From Donghicola sp041224595 (lineage in GTDB: Bacteria > Pseudomonadota > Alphaproteobacteria > Rhodobacterales > Rhodobacteraceae): a stretch of 64,000 nucleotides of DNA. Each line of letters opens with the position of its first letter. The first letter of the stretch is position 1. Shown piece by piece: positions 52,952-62,207 of the stretch. The notes below the pieces were generated by a model that did not search any database, was not told the origin of the DNA, and was given only the letters and a program-made list of their open reading frames with translations. Made by a program: the position numbers and the translations under genes. The DNA is taken from NCBI RefSeq assembly GCF_041224595.1, contig NZ_JBGFGN010000146.1:1-64000 (forward strand), written 5' to 3'.

Positions 52952-53857
52952 TTAGTCTTTTGCGGGAAACCAGACATCCTTGTGGATCATGACGTCTGCA
53001 TGGGGGTAGGCGAGCAGGATTTTGGCTCTTAGGCCCGCGCTTATCTCGTGTGCATCATAGAGTGATTGATCGCCGTCGAGTTCAATGTGAAGTGTCACAA
53101 AGGTCCGCGACCCGGCCATCCGGGTTTTTAAATCATGAAAATCCCGCACGCCCGGAAAGGATCCCGCGATCTCTGCGATACCTTCAATTTCGTGATCCGG
53201 CGCTTTTCGATCCATCAAGGCATCTAGAGCCGCTTTGCCGATCCGCACCGCACCAAACATCATGAAGACCGCCGCACCGATCGCCACAATACTGTCGATG
53301 AATGTAATCCCCAACTGCTGCGCAGCGAGAAGCGAGAGGATCGCGCCAAGGTTCGGCACCAGATCACCGATGTAGTGAAGGCTGTCTGCCGTCACGACCT
53401 TGTTCCGGGTTTTGCGCGCGACGTGACGCTGATACGCAACAAGCGAGAGTGTCAGGCCAATCGACAGGACCATGACGGCGATACCTGCACCCTCGGATGC
53501 CAAGGGGGTCGAAGCCTCTCCGAAGAGGCGTACCCCAGCCGCATAAAGGATCGCAGTACCCGAGATTAGGATGAATGTGGACTGCCCTAGCGCGGCCAGA
53601 TCTTCGGCCGACGTGTGGCCATAGGCGTGGTCATCGTCCGGCGGTCGGGCGGCATAGGTTATGGCCGCCAGCCCCGCCAGAGACACCATCAGGTCAAGCG
53701 CACTATCAGCCAGAGATGCCCCAACGGACAACGCTCCGGTTGCAGCCAGTGCCCAAGTTTTCGCAACAACAAGCGTCGCCGCCACCGCCACGGAGGCAAG
53801 ACCGGCCCGTCGGTTGAGCTTAACATGCTCTGATCTGAGAGGGGTAGGGTGGGGCAT
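52952..53857 (-). CDS. Cation diffusion facilitator transporter (FieF-like)
   Basis: A 301-residue CDF protein with six membrane helices in the first 210 residues and a cytoplasmic C-terminal metal domain. The transport-site residues are visible as ADSALD in helix 2 (D-x3-D) and SLHYIGD in helix 5 (H-x3-D), the arrangement of FieF. It exports Zn, Fe or similar divalent metals by proton antiport. The ATG at 53857 is preferred to a TTG at 53869. Confidence 0.88.
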   Translation of the reverse strand: MPHPTPLRSEHVKLNRRAGLASVAVAATLVVAKTWALAATGALSVGASLADSALDLMVSLAGLAAITYAARPPDDDHAYGHTSAEDLAALGQSTFILISGTAILYAAGVRLFGEASTPLASEGAGIAVMVLSIGLTLSLVAYQRHVARKTRNKVVTADSLHYIGDLVPNLGAILSLLAAQQLGITFIDSIVAIGAAVFMMFGAVRIGKAALDALMDRKAPDHEIEGIAEIAGSFPGVRDFHDLKTRMAGSRTFVTLHIELDGDQSLYDAHEISAGLRAKILLAYPHADVMIHKDVWFPAKD

Positions 53858-53932
53858 CGGCTTGTCCAAAAAGTGCTGTTCTCACCGCTGTTTAAGCAAG
53901 TCGGGCCAGAATGTCACAAGCTTTGCCATCTA

Positions 53933-55066
53933 TTACTGTGCTTGGCGTGTGATCGCCGCAACCGGTCGCAGCATCTCGGCGGTAAGGGTGTTCAGGACGT
54001 ACGCCCCTGCGACGGCCAATTCATTCTCGCCACGCCCCCCCTTTTGCAAGGAAGTATAAAGTGCGGCGAGCGGCACGTAGCGACTGTGGCCGATAGGGTC
54101 CGCCGCGACAGAACCGATGTCAATGATGCGAACATTGGACGCTTTGGCCGAGTTCTGGACCTCTGGCGCATCTACCGACAACGCACCCAAGCGGGGCCGC
54201 CCTGTTCCGATCAATGAGCTCACGGCCAGGGCTTTGTCATCGCGTGCGACCAAAACAACCAGTGGTCGCCCCAAATTCCCGATGGTGCGCATCTGCTGGT
54301 CAAAGACCATGACGTCGATATCAGGGGCAGCCAAGATCACCTCGAGGCGTTTCAGTACGTCCTCGCGCGCCTTGAGTTTGAGCGTCCGAAGCGCTTCGAT
54401 GGACAACCAGCTTCCCATGCTATGCGCAAAGAGCAGCGCCTTTTGTCCGTTTGCCGTGGTGTCGGTCAGCACACTGGCAAGCGCGTCTCTAGAGAAGATC
54501 GCACTCTGACGGTCAGCAACATATTCTAGGGGATGCCCGTAAGAAGGCCAAGAAAACAAAATTGCCGGCCCATCGTATCCGCTGTCAGCCTTGAGGAGAG
54601 CCAGATGCAGAAGGGCTTCTGGAAAACGCGTGTTGAAGCCATGAACGTAGATTCCAGGCTGCGATCCAGCGGGGGTCTCTTGCGCCACGCGGCGCCGGAA
54701 TTCGGCACGAGATATTGTGCCAGACGCGACCACCAGAAATTCCGAGCTGAATTTGGGGGGCTCCGATCTGTATCGTACGACGTTTGGCTTGCGCACAGGC
54801 GGCACGGAGATGTCATAGAACATGTAGGTCGTTTCAAAAGAGGGATCGGAACCAAACCCCCGACCTGCCTCGTCCCTCTCGCGGTTTGTGGCGGCATAGA
54901 CGCGGACGATGGTGCCTTTCAGGTCCGGTGCTGCGATCGGAAGCAGGACTTCAGAGGTCGGGCGTTCGGCGCATCCGGATAATCCAAGAAAGAGGATGGC
55001 AGCGATCAGAAAACAGTGGACGGCGCGAAAAGCGGGGTGCGATGGCAGGGACGTGCGAAATAACAT
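53933..55066 (-). CDS. DUF900 alpha/beta-hydrolase lipoprotein
   Basis: A 377-residue exported protein. The signal sequence ends in a lipobox LGLSGC near residue 31, so it is probably lipid-anchored. The hydrolase domain starts with VRVYAATNRERD near residue 55. The nucleophile elbow is AHSMGSW near residue 220, preceded by the oxyanion region GIYVHGFNTRF; an Asp and a His follow near the end (DIGSVAADPIGHSRYV). The family, typified by esterase-like DUF900, has no fixed substrate. Confidence 0.82.
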   Translation of the reverse strand: MLFRTSLPSHPAFRAVHCFLIAAILFLGLSGCAERPTSEVLLPIAAPDLKGTIVRVYAATNRERDEAGRGFGSDPSFETTYMFYDISVPPVRKPNVVRYRSEPPKFSSEFLVVASGTISRAEFRRRVAQETPAGSQPGIYVHGFNTRFPEALLHLALLKADSGYDGPAILFSWPSYGHPLEYVADRQSAIFSRDALASVLTDTTANGQKALLFAHSMGSWLSIEALRTLKLKAREDVLKRLEVILAAPDIDVMVFDQQMRTIGNLGRPLVVLVARDDKALAVSSLIGTGRPRLGALSVDAPEVQNSAKASNVRIIDIGSVAADPIGHSRYVPLAALYTSLQKGGRGENELAVAGAYVLNTLTAEMLRPVAAITRQAQ

Positions 55067-55197
55067 TCTCTGAAATCCAAAGGCCGAAAGAAACGAGCAG
55101 GTGTAGGATCAAATCGTCTTTGGCGAAATCCTAGCACGTTCGAGCTTCACTGTCTCAAAGTGATGGCGATTGGCGGGCGTTCAAAGAGATGCAGAGG

Positions 55198-55221
55198 GTG
55201 CCCCGCGTGAACGCAGGGCAC
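55198..55221 (-). terminator. Hairpin after the CBS gene
   Basis: GTGCCCCGCGT and ACGCAGGGCAC pair over 10 of 11 positions with a two-base centre, 9 bp beyond the minus-strand stop at 55231. There is no long T-run. Confidence 0.55.
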
Positions 55222-55230
55222 TGGAGGCGC

Positions 55231-55752
55231 CTAGCCTACGATCAGTTGTTTGATCTGAAGCGCTTCGAATTCCAGCTGGTTCAACCGGAACTGCACAACG
55301 TCACCAATGGTCACTAGCCCAATCAGCTTGGGGCCTTCGACAACCGGCATGTGGCGGAAGCGGCCTTTGGTCATGCGGGTTAGGACGGTGACCAGAGGGT
55401 CTTCGCCTTTGCAGGTCTCCACCGTGCGTGTCATCACGTCGTCAACCTTGTGGGGCAGGGTTTTGCCCGGGGCATCCGCCAATTTGCGGACGATGTCCCG
55501 CTCGGACAGGATGCCCACCAGCAAGTCATCTACGTCTGTCACCAGTAGGGCGCCGATGCGATGGTCCCGCAATAGAACGACTGCTTCGTGCAGGGTCTGC
55601 TCGGGGCGGATGGTGTGAAGGGTGCCGTCTTTCTCGGCAAGGACATCTCGGACGAAAGCGTGCTGCTCGGTCGTATTTGTCTCGATCGACTGCGTTGCAG
55701 TGCGGTTCTGAGAGTCATCCTTGCGCAGATGGGGGCGGTAGGATTCGGGCAT
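55231..55752 (-). CDS. CBS domain pair protein
   Basis: A 173-residue soluble protein consisting of two CBS motifs: the first near residues 45-95 (TLHEAVVLLRDHRIGALLV, then GILSERDIVR) and the second near 105-160 (LVTVLTRMTKGRFRHMPVV, then GLVTIGDVV). Such pairs bind adenosine nucleotides as energy sensors. The N-terminal 40 residues are polar. AAGGAG lies seven bases before the ATG. Confidence 0.88.
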   Translation of the reverse strand: MPESYRPHLRKDDSQNRTATQSIETNTTEQHAFVRDVLAEKDGTLHTIRPEQTLHEAVVLLRDHRIGALLVTDVDDLLVGILSERDIVRKLADAPGKTLPHKVDDVMTRTVETCKGEDPLVTVLTRMTKGRFRHMPVVEGPKLIGLVTIGDVVQFRLNQLEFEALQIKQLIVG

Positions 55753-55819
55753 GCGCTGGCTCCTTGCGTGTCCTGAGTTGAACGTTTACGTACTCAGTCT
55801 AAACCGCAATCGAGCAGGA

Positions 55820-56017
55820 ATGGTTCAGATTTTTTCTTCTGTGACATATCTTACCCCCGCTGTCGCCACCGTGATTTTCGTGGTGGGATGTTTGGCGGGA
55901 ATGAGGTACCGCACGGTTTGGAAAGCCGAAGGGCCCCGCTGGCAGCTTTGGCTGTACGGACTTGTTGCGGCTGTTTCCTTGTTAACGTTGGGATTTGTGC
56001 CGGTTACGATGGGCTGA
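55820..56017 (+). CDS. Small two-helix membrane protein
   Basis: A 65-residue protein with two hydrophobic segments (PAVATVIFVVGCLAG and LWLYGLVAAVSLLTLGF) joined by a basic loop. I recognise no family. A start at 55820 is chosen because the first membrane segment follows it; the ribosome-binding site is weak and the in-frame upstream start overlaps the divergent CBS gene. A short real gene is plausible but not certain. Confidence 0.5.
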   Translation: MVQIFSSVTYLTPAVATVIFVVGCLAGMRYRTVWKAEGPRWQLWLYGLVAAVSLLTLGFVPVTMG

Positions 56018-56030
56018 CATCCAGAGCGGA

Positions 56031-56267
56031 TCAGCGGCCCTCTTCCATGTCTTCGACCATCTTCCGTGCCCGGGGGCAGGCCAGACGTTCGCGAAGCGGG
56101 CTGTTCGGATCAATCTCTTTTTTGCAAACGAGGCATTTGTCCGCGTCGGCGATCGCGTTCAGACCACCGCAGCTTCCTTTGATCCGGCGACCAGAGAAGA
56201 TTACCCCGACTGCCATACCAAGCATGACGAGGCAGAGCAGGAAGAAAGCTAGAAAAAGCGTCTGCAC
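56031..56267 (-). CDS. nqrM: Na+-NQR maturation protein NqrM
   Basis: A 78-residue protein with one N-terminal membrane helix (LFLAFFLLCLVMLGMAVGV) and the NqrM hallmark KGSCGGL near residue 32, followed by further Cys residues (CLVCKKEI). NqrM supplies the iron of the centre shared by NqrD and NqrE. GGAGGG lies five bases before a GTG start at 56267, which I prefer to the in-frame ATG 15 codons upstream. It is close to apbE and nqrA, as expected. Confidence 0.88.
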   Translation of the reverse strand: MQTLFLAFFLLCLVMLGMAVGVIFSGRRIKGSCGGLNAIADADKCLVCKKEIDPNSPLRERLACPRARKMVEDMEEGR

Positions 56268-56337
56268 GGGACCCTCCGATCTGCGCAGGCCCCAAAGGGC
56301 CTGGCGGTTCATTTCAATCTATCGGCGCTGACAGCAC

Positions 56338-57363
56338 TCAGGCCTGAAGCGCTGTGTAGCTGCTGCTTGCCGTAGTGGTTAGGCCTTGGCCTGCGACATC
56401 GTCAATGAACATCACCGCGAGCCCTTCGGCTTCGGCGATTTCCATGCCGCGTTCGCGACCCAGAACCAGCATTGCCGTCGACCATGCGTCGGCCAGCATC
56501 GCGTTTTCGGTCAGAACAGTTGCCGAAACGGTGTCATGCAGAATTGGGCGGCCAGTGGTCGGGTCGATGATGTGCGAGTAGCGCTTGCCATCAACTTCAA
56601 AGAAGTTGCGGTAGTCGCCAGAGGTCGCCATGCCCATGCCGGTCACGGTCGCGACGCTATCCAGCGACCGCTCGCTCGCGACGGGCGATTCGATGCCGAT
56701 TTGCCAAGGTGTGCCGTTCGGGTTGCGGCCCGATGCATAGAGATCGCCGCCGATTTCGACCATGAAGTCTTTCAGGTCCAGCGCACGCAGCGCTTCTGCA
56801 ACGCGGTCAACGCCGTAGCCTTTGCCGATTGCGGGCAGATAAATTTCTGCATTGTCGACCGACTTGCGCAGGCTGCCGTCTACCAGTGTCAGAACGCGCG
56901 GCTGACCGCTGATGGCCAGAGCGGCCTCAATTTCTGCGTCTGCTGGGATATGCGGCACTTCGGCGCCCGAGCCAAAGCCCCAAAGGTCGATCAGCGGGCC
57001 AACTGTGACGTCAAAACGGCCATCGCTGGCGGTGTGAACCATCTCTGCGTTCTGCATGACACGCGCCAAAGCGGGCGACAGGGCCATTGTCTGATCGGCG
57101 GCAGCGGCGTTCACGCGCGAGATTTCCGAAGCGGCGTTCCAGTTCGACATCTGGGTGTCGACTTCGGCCAGAGCGGCTTCAATCGCGGCTTTAAGCGTGG
57201 CTTTGTCCACGCTGTTGCCCGAGGACAGGGCAATCACATTATAGGTCGTTCCCATAGTCGCGCCGGAGAGGCGTAGAACCTCATCTTCGGCCTGACAGGC
57301 TGCCAGGGCCGATGCGGACAGGATCAGGAACGATCTACGAGAGAATCGGAGAGTTGCGGACAC
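56338..57363 (-). CDS. apbE: FAD:protein FMN transferase (ApbE)
   Basis: A 341-residue periplasmic flavin transferase that attaches FMN to Thr residues of NqrB and NqrC. The signal has RRSFLILSASALAAC, consistent with a lipobox, and family motifs follow: GTTYNVIA near residue 37, GKGYGVDRVAEAL, GMATSGDYRNFF and YSHIIDPTTGRP, then the Mg-binding DAWSTAMLVLG. The start is GTG at 57363 with AGGAGG eight bases upstream. It lies divergent from nqrA, across a 172-bp region. Confidence 0.93.
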   Translation of the reverse strand: MSATLRFSRRSFLILSASALAACQAEDEVLRLSGATMGTTYNVIALSSGNSVDKATLKAAIEAALAEVDTQMSNWNAASEISRVNAAAADQTMALSPALARVMQNAEMVHTASDGRFDVTVGPLIDLWGFGSGAEVPHIPADAEIEAALAISGQPRVLTLVDGSLRKSVDNAEIYLPAIGKGYGVDRVAEALRALDLKDFMVEIGGDLYASGRNPNGTPWQIGIESPVASERSLDSVATVTGMGMATSGDYRNFFEVDGKRYSHIIDPTTGRPILHDTVSATVLTENAMLADAWSTAMLVLGRERGMEIAEAEGLAVMFIDDVAGQGLTTTASSSYTALQA

Positions 57364-57462
57364 TGTACATGCCTCCTGACATTTAGATGTTGCGTCTCAA
57401 TAAGGCCTGCGCTTTGGGTCTGCAACCGTCGACAATCCCGAATAAATAGATAAAAGAGGCGC

Positions 57463-57481
57463 GGAACACAGAAAATGTTCC
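57463..57481. promoter_or_regulatory. Inverted repeat in the apbE-nqrA divergent region
   Basis: GGAACA and TGTTCC arms around a seven-base centre, 54 bp before the nqrA start. A possible operator for the nqr operon; no regulator gene is adjacent. Confidence 0.4.
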
Positions 57482-57535
57482 ATCACCGGTTTTTCTTGGC
57501 GACAACCCGTTGCATAAGGGCCGGGAAATCAAGAG

Positions 57536-58891
57536 ATGGCGATCCAAGTGCAACACTACTCTTTCAAGCGAGGTCTCGATCTTCCGATCGAGGGGGCGGC
57601 AGAAAGCGGCCCACCTATTTCATCGAATATCAAAACCGTTGGCCTGTTGGGTGCTGACTATCTGGGGCTCAAGCCTCGCCTTTCTGTCCAAGAAGGTGAT
57701 GTGGTCGGAGCAGGCGCACCAATTCTGTCCCACAAGGACAATCCCGAGGCTTTGATCACCGCGCCGGTCTCTGGTCGCGTGACAGCAATCAACCGTGGTG
57801 CGCGTCGCAAACTGATCAGCATCGAGATCGAAGTCGATGACACAGCTGCGCAGCCTGTAGATTTTTCCGCCGTTGGCGATGTGATCACAGCCGAAGGCAT
57901 CGCCGAGCGTTTGTGTGCGTCCGGTCTATGGACGTCGTTTCGTACGCGTCCTTATAGTAAGGTCCCACTGGTAACCGAACGTCCTGCCGCGATCTATGTA
58001 AACGCAATGGACACCGAGCCGCTATCGCCCGATCCCGCGCCGTTCATTCGCGCAGAGGCTGAGGCGTTTGTTCGCGGTCTCGAAGCGGTCGCATTGCTCA
58101 GCGAAGGCGAGACCTACCTGTGCCAAGAGGCAGGAGCTGACGTACCTGGATCAGATGTCGCTGGTGTGACAGCTGCATCTTTCTCGGGGCCGCACCCCGC
58201 TGGTTTGTCTGGCACGCATATGCATTTCCTGACGCCTCCCACGGCAGAGCGTTTTGTATGGACTATCGGTTATCAGGATGTCATCGCCATCGGTCGCCTG
58301 ATGCTGACAGGCAAGCTGGACATGTCGCGCGTCATCGCGATCACCGGTCCTTTGGCCGACAAGTCTCGTTTGGTTCATACCGTGCCCGGTGCCTCGATGG
58401 TCGAGCTCTGTGAGGGTGATAATCCGCAGAACCTTCCGATTCGCCTGATTTCGGGGTCCGTCCTCAGTGGTCGTGCGGGCGAGGGTGTTGAGTCCTATGT
58501 TGGTCGCTATGCGCGTCAGATCACCCTGATGGAAGAGGATCACAAGCAGATTCCCATGGGCTGGATCCGCCCCATGGCGTCGAAATACGCGTTCCAGCCT
58601 GTTTTGGGATCGGCGCTGTCGAACAAGCTATACAAGCTGACCACCAACCTGAATGGCGGCCGCCGCGCGATGGTTCCGATCGGCACATTCGAGCAGCTGA
58701 TGCCGCAGGATTTCATGCCGACCCAGTTGCTGCGGTCGATGCTGGTGATGGACACCGATCAAGCTCAGGCCCTCGGGGTTCTGGAGCTGGACGAAGAGGA
58801 CCTTGGCCTCGTGGGTTTTGCCTGCCCGGCCAAATATGAATATGGCATGGCGCTTCGCGACTGCCTTACCAAGATCGAAAGAGAGGGCTGA
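57536..58891 (+). CDS. nqrA: Na+-translocating NADH:quinone reductase subunit A
   Basis: A 451-residue soluble subunit of the Na+-NQR complex on the cytoplasmic face. It begins with the family pattern IQVQHYSFKRGLDLPIEG and carries a biotinyl-lipoyl-like fold in the first 100 residues. It is the first gene of a tight six-gene operon nqrABCDEF. The ribosome-binding site is weak. Confidence 0.96.
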   Translation: MAIQVQHYSFKRGLDLPIEGAAESGPPISSNIKTVGLLGADYLGLKPRLSVQEGDVVGAGAPILSHKDNPEALITAPVSGRVTAINRGARRKLISIEIEVDDTAAQPVDFSAVGDVITAEGIAERLCASGLWTSFRTRPYSKVPLVTERPAAIYVNAMDTEPLSPDPAPFIRAEAEAFVRGLEAVALLSEGETYLCQEAGADVPGSDVAGVTAASFSGPHPAGLSGTHMHFLTPPTAERFVWTIGYQDVIAIGRLMLTGKLDMSRVIAITGPLADKSRLVHTVPGASMVELCEGDNPQNLPIRLISGSVLSGRAGEGVESYVGRYARQITLMEEDHKQIPMGWIRPMASKYAFQPVLGSALSNKLYKLTTNLNGGRRAMVPIGTFEQLMPQDFMPTQLLRSMLVMDTDQAQALGVLELDEEDLGLVGFACPAKYEYGMALRDCLTKIEREG

Positions 58892-58894
58892 GCC

Positions 58895-60094
58895 ATGGGA
58901 CTGCGCAGCTTCTTTGACAGGATCGAGCCCAGTTTCGAAAAGGGTGGCAAGTACGAACGCTACTTCCCCCTTTATGAAATGGTCGAGAGCTTCCTGTTTA
59001 CGCCGAAAACTGTAACGACGGCAGCACCGCACGCTCGGTCGTACATCGATATGAAGCGCATCATGACCTACGTCGTGATCGCGACCATTCCGTGTATTCT
59101 GTTCGGCCTGTATAACACGGGTCTGCAAACAAATCTGGCCATTGCTGAGCATGGTGCGTCCGGCTGGCGCGCGGCGATCATCGAAGGTCTGGGGATCGGC
59201 TTTAACGCATCGAACCCGTTGGCCAACATGCTACACGGTTTGCTGTATTTCTTGCCGATTTACATCGTCACGCTAGTGGCCGGTGGTTTCTGGGAGGTTG
59301 TTTTTGCAACCGTCCGCCGTCACGAAGTGAACGAGGGCTTCCTCGTCACGTCGATGCTCTACACCCTGATTCTGCCTGCCTCGACGCCGTTGTGGCAAGT
59401 CGCACTGGGGATTTCGTTTGGCGTGGTGATCGGTAAGGAAGTCTTTGGCGGCACTGGTAAAAACTTCCTGAACCCAGCATTGGTTGGGCGTGCGTTCCTG
59501 TACTTCGCCTATCCGGCATACATGTCAGGTGACACGATCTGGACCCCCGTCGATGGCTTCTCTGGTGCGACCGCACTGGCCGTTTCTGCCTCCGAAGGTG
59601 CCGCGGCGCTGCCCGAATACGGCATCACTTGGATGGATGCATTCGTTGGCACCATTCAAGGCTGCATCGGCGAAACCTCGACCATCGCATGTTTGATCGG
59701 TCTCGCGTTCCTTTTGGCCACGCGCATTGCGAACTACCGTATGGTCGTGGGCTGTCTTCTTGGCATGATCGCGTTCTCGTCACTGCTGAACTGGATCGGC
59801 TCTGACACCAACCCTGCCTTTGCGACTCCGTGGTACTGGCATCTGGTGATGGGCGGCTACGCATTCGGTCTGGTGTTTATGGTCACCGAACCGGTTTCCG
59901 GCTCGCACACCAATCTGGGCCGCTACTTCTACGGCGCTCTGATCGGTTTCATGGTTGTGATGATCCGCGTGATCAACCCCGCCTTCCCCGAGGGTATGAT
60001 GCTTGCCATCCTGTTCGGCAACGTCTTCGCCCCGCTGATCGACTATTTTGTCGTTCAGGCAAACATCCGCAGAAGGGCACGTCGCAATGTCTGA
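58895..60094 (+). CDS. nqrB: Na+-NQR subunit B
   Basis: A 399-residue membrane subunit with about ten helices that forms the Na+ path and binds riboflavin and covalent FMN. The FMN-attachment motif SGATAL is present near residue 228 (VDGFSGATALAV). It starts 3 bp after nqrA and overlaps nqrC by 8 bp. Confidence 0.96.
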   Translation: MGLRSFFDRIEPSFEKGGKYERYFPLYEMVESFLFTPKTVTTAAPHARSYIDMKRIMTYVVIATIPCILFGLYNTGLQTNLAIAEHGASGWRAAIIEGLGIGFNASNPLANMLHGLLYFLPIYIVTLVAGGFWEVVFATVRRHEVNEGFLVTSMLYTLILPASTPLWQVALGISFGVVIGKEVFGGTGKNFLNPALVGRAFLYFAYPAYMSGDTIWTPVDGFSGATALAVSASEGAAALPEYGITWMDAFVGTIQGCIGETSTIACLIGLAFLLATRIANYRMVVGCLLGMIAFSSLLNWIGSDTNPAFATPWYWHLVMGGYAFGLVFMVTEPVSGSHTNLGRYFYGALIGFMVVMIRVINPAFPEGMMLAILFGNVFAPLIDYFVVQANIRRRARRNV

Positions 60095-60932
60095 TAAGGA
60101 TCTAGAAACCAACGCGGGCGCCGATGCGGCGTCTTCCAACAATGGCTTGATCCGCCGGTTCCTTGATACGCCGCCGGACAACACCTCTAAAACTGTGACG
60201 GTTGCAGTCGCGCTGTGCCTCGTTGCGTCGATGGTCGTATCTGCGGCAGCTGTATCGCTGCGCCCGATCCAGGAACGGAACGCCGCGCTCGACAAGCAGG
60301 TGAACATTGTTCAGGTCGCGGGCCGCTATGAGCCCGGAATGGACGTGGCCGAAGCCTTTGCTGACTTCGAGCCCCACGTTCTGGAATTGGCCACTGGCAC
60401 GTTCACCGAGGAATTTGACGCCTACGAGTTTGACGACCGTGCCGCGGCGTCGGACCTGACACTGTCGGCCCCGCTCGAGGATGACCCCGCCAGCATCGGT
60501 CGTCAGGCCAACTACGTGACGATCTACTTGCTGCGCAATGACGACGGCTCGCTCGATAAGGTGATCCTGCCGGTTTATGGCTATGGTCTGTGGTCCACGC
60601 TCTATGGCTTCATGGCCATCGAAGAGGACGGCAACACAATCTACGGCCTGCAGTTCTATGAACACGCCGAAACCCCCGGTCTGGGGGCAGAGGTTGATAA
60701 CCCACGTTGGAAGGCTCTGTGGCGCGACAAGAAACTGCGGACCGAGGATGGCGAAGGCGAACTGGCGATCACGGTTGCCAAAACACCGCCGCCCCAAGGA
60801 CGCGAGTATTTTGTCGACGCACTGTCTGGCGCGACTCTGACATCGCGCGGCGTTGATGCTCTGGTACGCTTCTGGATGAGCGAACGAGGCTTCGAACCCT
60901 TCCTCGAACGAGTCAAAGCGGGAGAAATCTGA
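60087..60932 (+). CDS. nqrC: Na+-NQR subunit C
   Basis: A 281-residue subunit with one N-terminal membrane helix (VTVAVALCLVASMVVSAAAV) and a periplasmic FMN domain. The attachment site is SGATLT near residue 248. The ATG at 60087, preceded by AAGGG, overlaps the end of nqrB. A glycine-rich LYGFMAIEEDGNTIYGLQF region is typical. Confidence 0.96.
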   Translation: MSDKDLETNAGADAASSNNGLIRRFLDTPPDNTSKTVTVAVALCLVASMVVSAAAVSLRPIQERNAALDKQVNIVQVAGRYEPGMDVAEAFADFEPHVLELATGTFTEEFDAYEFDDRAAASDLTLSAPLEDDPASIGRQANYVTIYLLRNDDGSLDKVILPVYGYGLWSTLYGFMAIEEDGNTIYGLQFYEHAETPGLGAEVDNPRWKALWRDKKLRTEDGEGELAITVAKTPPPQGREYFVDALSGATLTSRGVDALVRFWMSERGFEPFLERVKAGEI

Positions 60933-61585
60933 TGGCACAGACCTATCGGAACATGCTCGTCGACCCGATGGTCGACAACAACCCGATCACATTGCAGGTT
61001 CTCGGGATCTGCTCGGCGCTGGCTGTGACGTCCTCGCTGCAGGTTGCCATGGTTATGTCGATCGCGGTGACTCTGGTGACCGGCTTTTCGTCGATGTTTA
61101 TCTCGGTGATCCGCAACCAGATCCCCAGCTCGATCCGTATTATTGTTCAGATGATCATTATCGCATCGCTGGTGATCGTGGTGGATCAGGTCCTCAAGGC
61201 ATATGCCTACGAAATTTCGAAGACCCTGTCGGTCTTTGTGGGCCTGATCATCACCAACTGTATCGTGATGGGCCGCGCAGAAGCGTTCGCAATGAAGAAC
61301 CCGCCGGTGGCGAGCTTTGTTGACGGTGTCGGCAATGGCTTGGGCTACGGCCTGATCCTGATGCTTGTCGGTTTCATCCGCGAGCTTTTCGGCTCTGGCA
61401 GCATCTTTGGCGTGACCATTCTGGAAACTGTGAATAACGGCGGCTGGTACGTGCCCAATGGCCTGCTTCTGTTGCCTCCCTCTGCGTTCTTTGTCATCGG
61501 CCTTTTGATCTGGGCTTTCCGTTCGTGGAAACCCGAGCAGGTCGAAGAACGTGAATACCGCATTCAAACCGTGGAGAGCCATTAA
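60932..61585 (+). CDS. nqrD: Na+-NQR subunit D
   Basis: A 217-residue membrane subunit with six helices. The two iron-centre Cys residues lie in GICSALAVTSS near residue 24 and TNCIVMGRAEAF near residue 110. Its start overlaps the nqrC stop by one base (TGATG). Confidence 0.96.
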   Translation: MAQTYRNMLVDPMVDNNPITLQVLGICSALAVTSSLQVAMVMSIAVTLVTGFSSMFISVIRNQIPSSIRIIVQMIIIASLVIVVDQVLKAYAYEISKTLSVFVGLIITNCIVMGRAEAFAMKNPPVASFVDGVGNGLGYGLILMLVGFIRELFGSGSIFGVTILETVNNGGWYVPNGLLLLPPSAFFVIGLLIWAFRSWKPEQVEEREYRIQTVESH

Positions 61586-62193
61586 TGGAAGCTCTACTCT
61601 CTCTTGCAGTAAAGGCCATCTTCGTCGAGAACATGGCGCTGGCCTTCTTCTTGGGCATGTGTACCTTCTTGGCGGTGTCCAAGAAGATCGGCACAGCCAT
61701 CGGCCTTGGTATTTCGGTGACGCTGGTTCAGGCGATCACGGTTCCGGCCAACAACATCATCCTGACCTACCTGCTAAAGCCCGGCGCTCTGGCATGGGCC
61801 GGTTTCCCTGATGTCGATCTGACCTTCCTTGGTCTGATCTCGTACATCGGCGTGATCGCGGCAATGGTTCAGATCCTCGAGATGATCCTCGATAAGTACT
61901 TCCCGCCCCTGTACAACGCGCTTGGCGTGTTCTTGCCCCTGATCACTGTGAACTGCGCGATCATGGGCGGCTCGCTCTTTATGGTAGAGCGTGACTACAA
62001 TTTGGCAGAGTCGTCGGTTTACGGCGTCGCGTCGGGTCTGGGTTGGGCGCTTGCGATCACCGCGATGGCCGGTGTCCGCGAGAAGCTGAAGTATTCGGAC
62101 ATTCCCGACGGTCTTCAGGGCCTTGGCATCACCTTCATCAGTGCAGGACTTATGGCGATGGCCTTCATGTCCTTCTCTGGCGTAAAGCTGTAA
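61585..62193 (+). CDS. nqrE: Na+-NQR subunit E
   Basis: A 202-residue membrane subunit homologous to NqrD, in inverted topology. Iron-centre Cys residues are in FLGMCTFLAVSKK near residue 25 and VNCAIMGGSLFMVER near residue 120. It overlaps nqrD by one base (TAATG). Confidence 0.96.
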   Translation: MEALLSLAVKAIFVENMALAFFLGMCTFLAVSKKIGTAIGLGISVTLVQAITVPANNIILTYLLKPGALAWAGFPDVDLTFLGLISYIGVIAAMVQILEMILDKYFPPLYNALGVFLPLITVNCAIMGGSLFMVERDYNLAESSVYGVASGLGWALAITAMAGVREKLKYSDIPDGLQGLGITFISAGLMAMAFMSFSGVKL

Positions 62194-62207
62194 AGGAGGC
62201 TGGATAA

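Noticed and set aside
58163..58178. GTGTGACAGCTGCATC in nqrA, similar to the parS core
   Set aside because: Only the central eight bases match and there is no palindrome beyond them.
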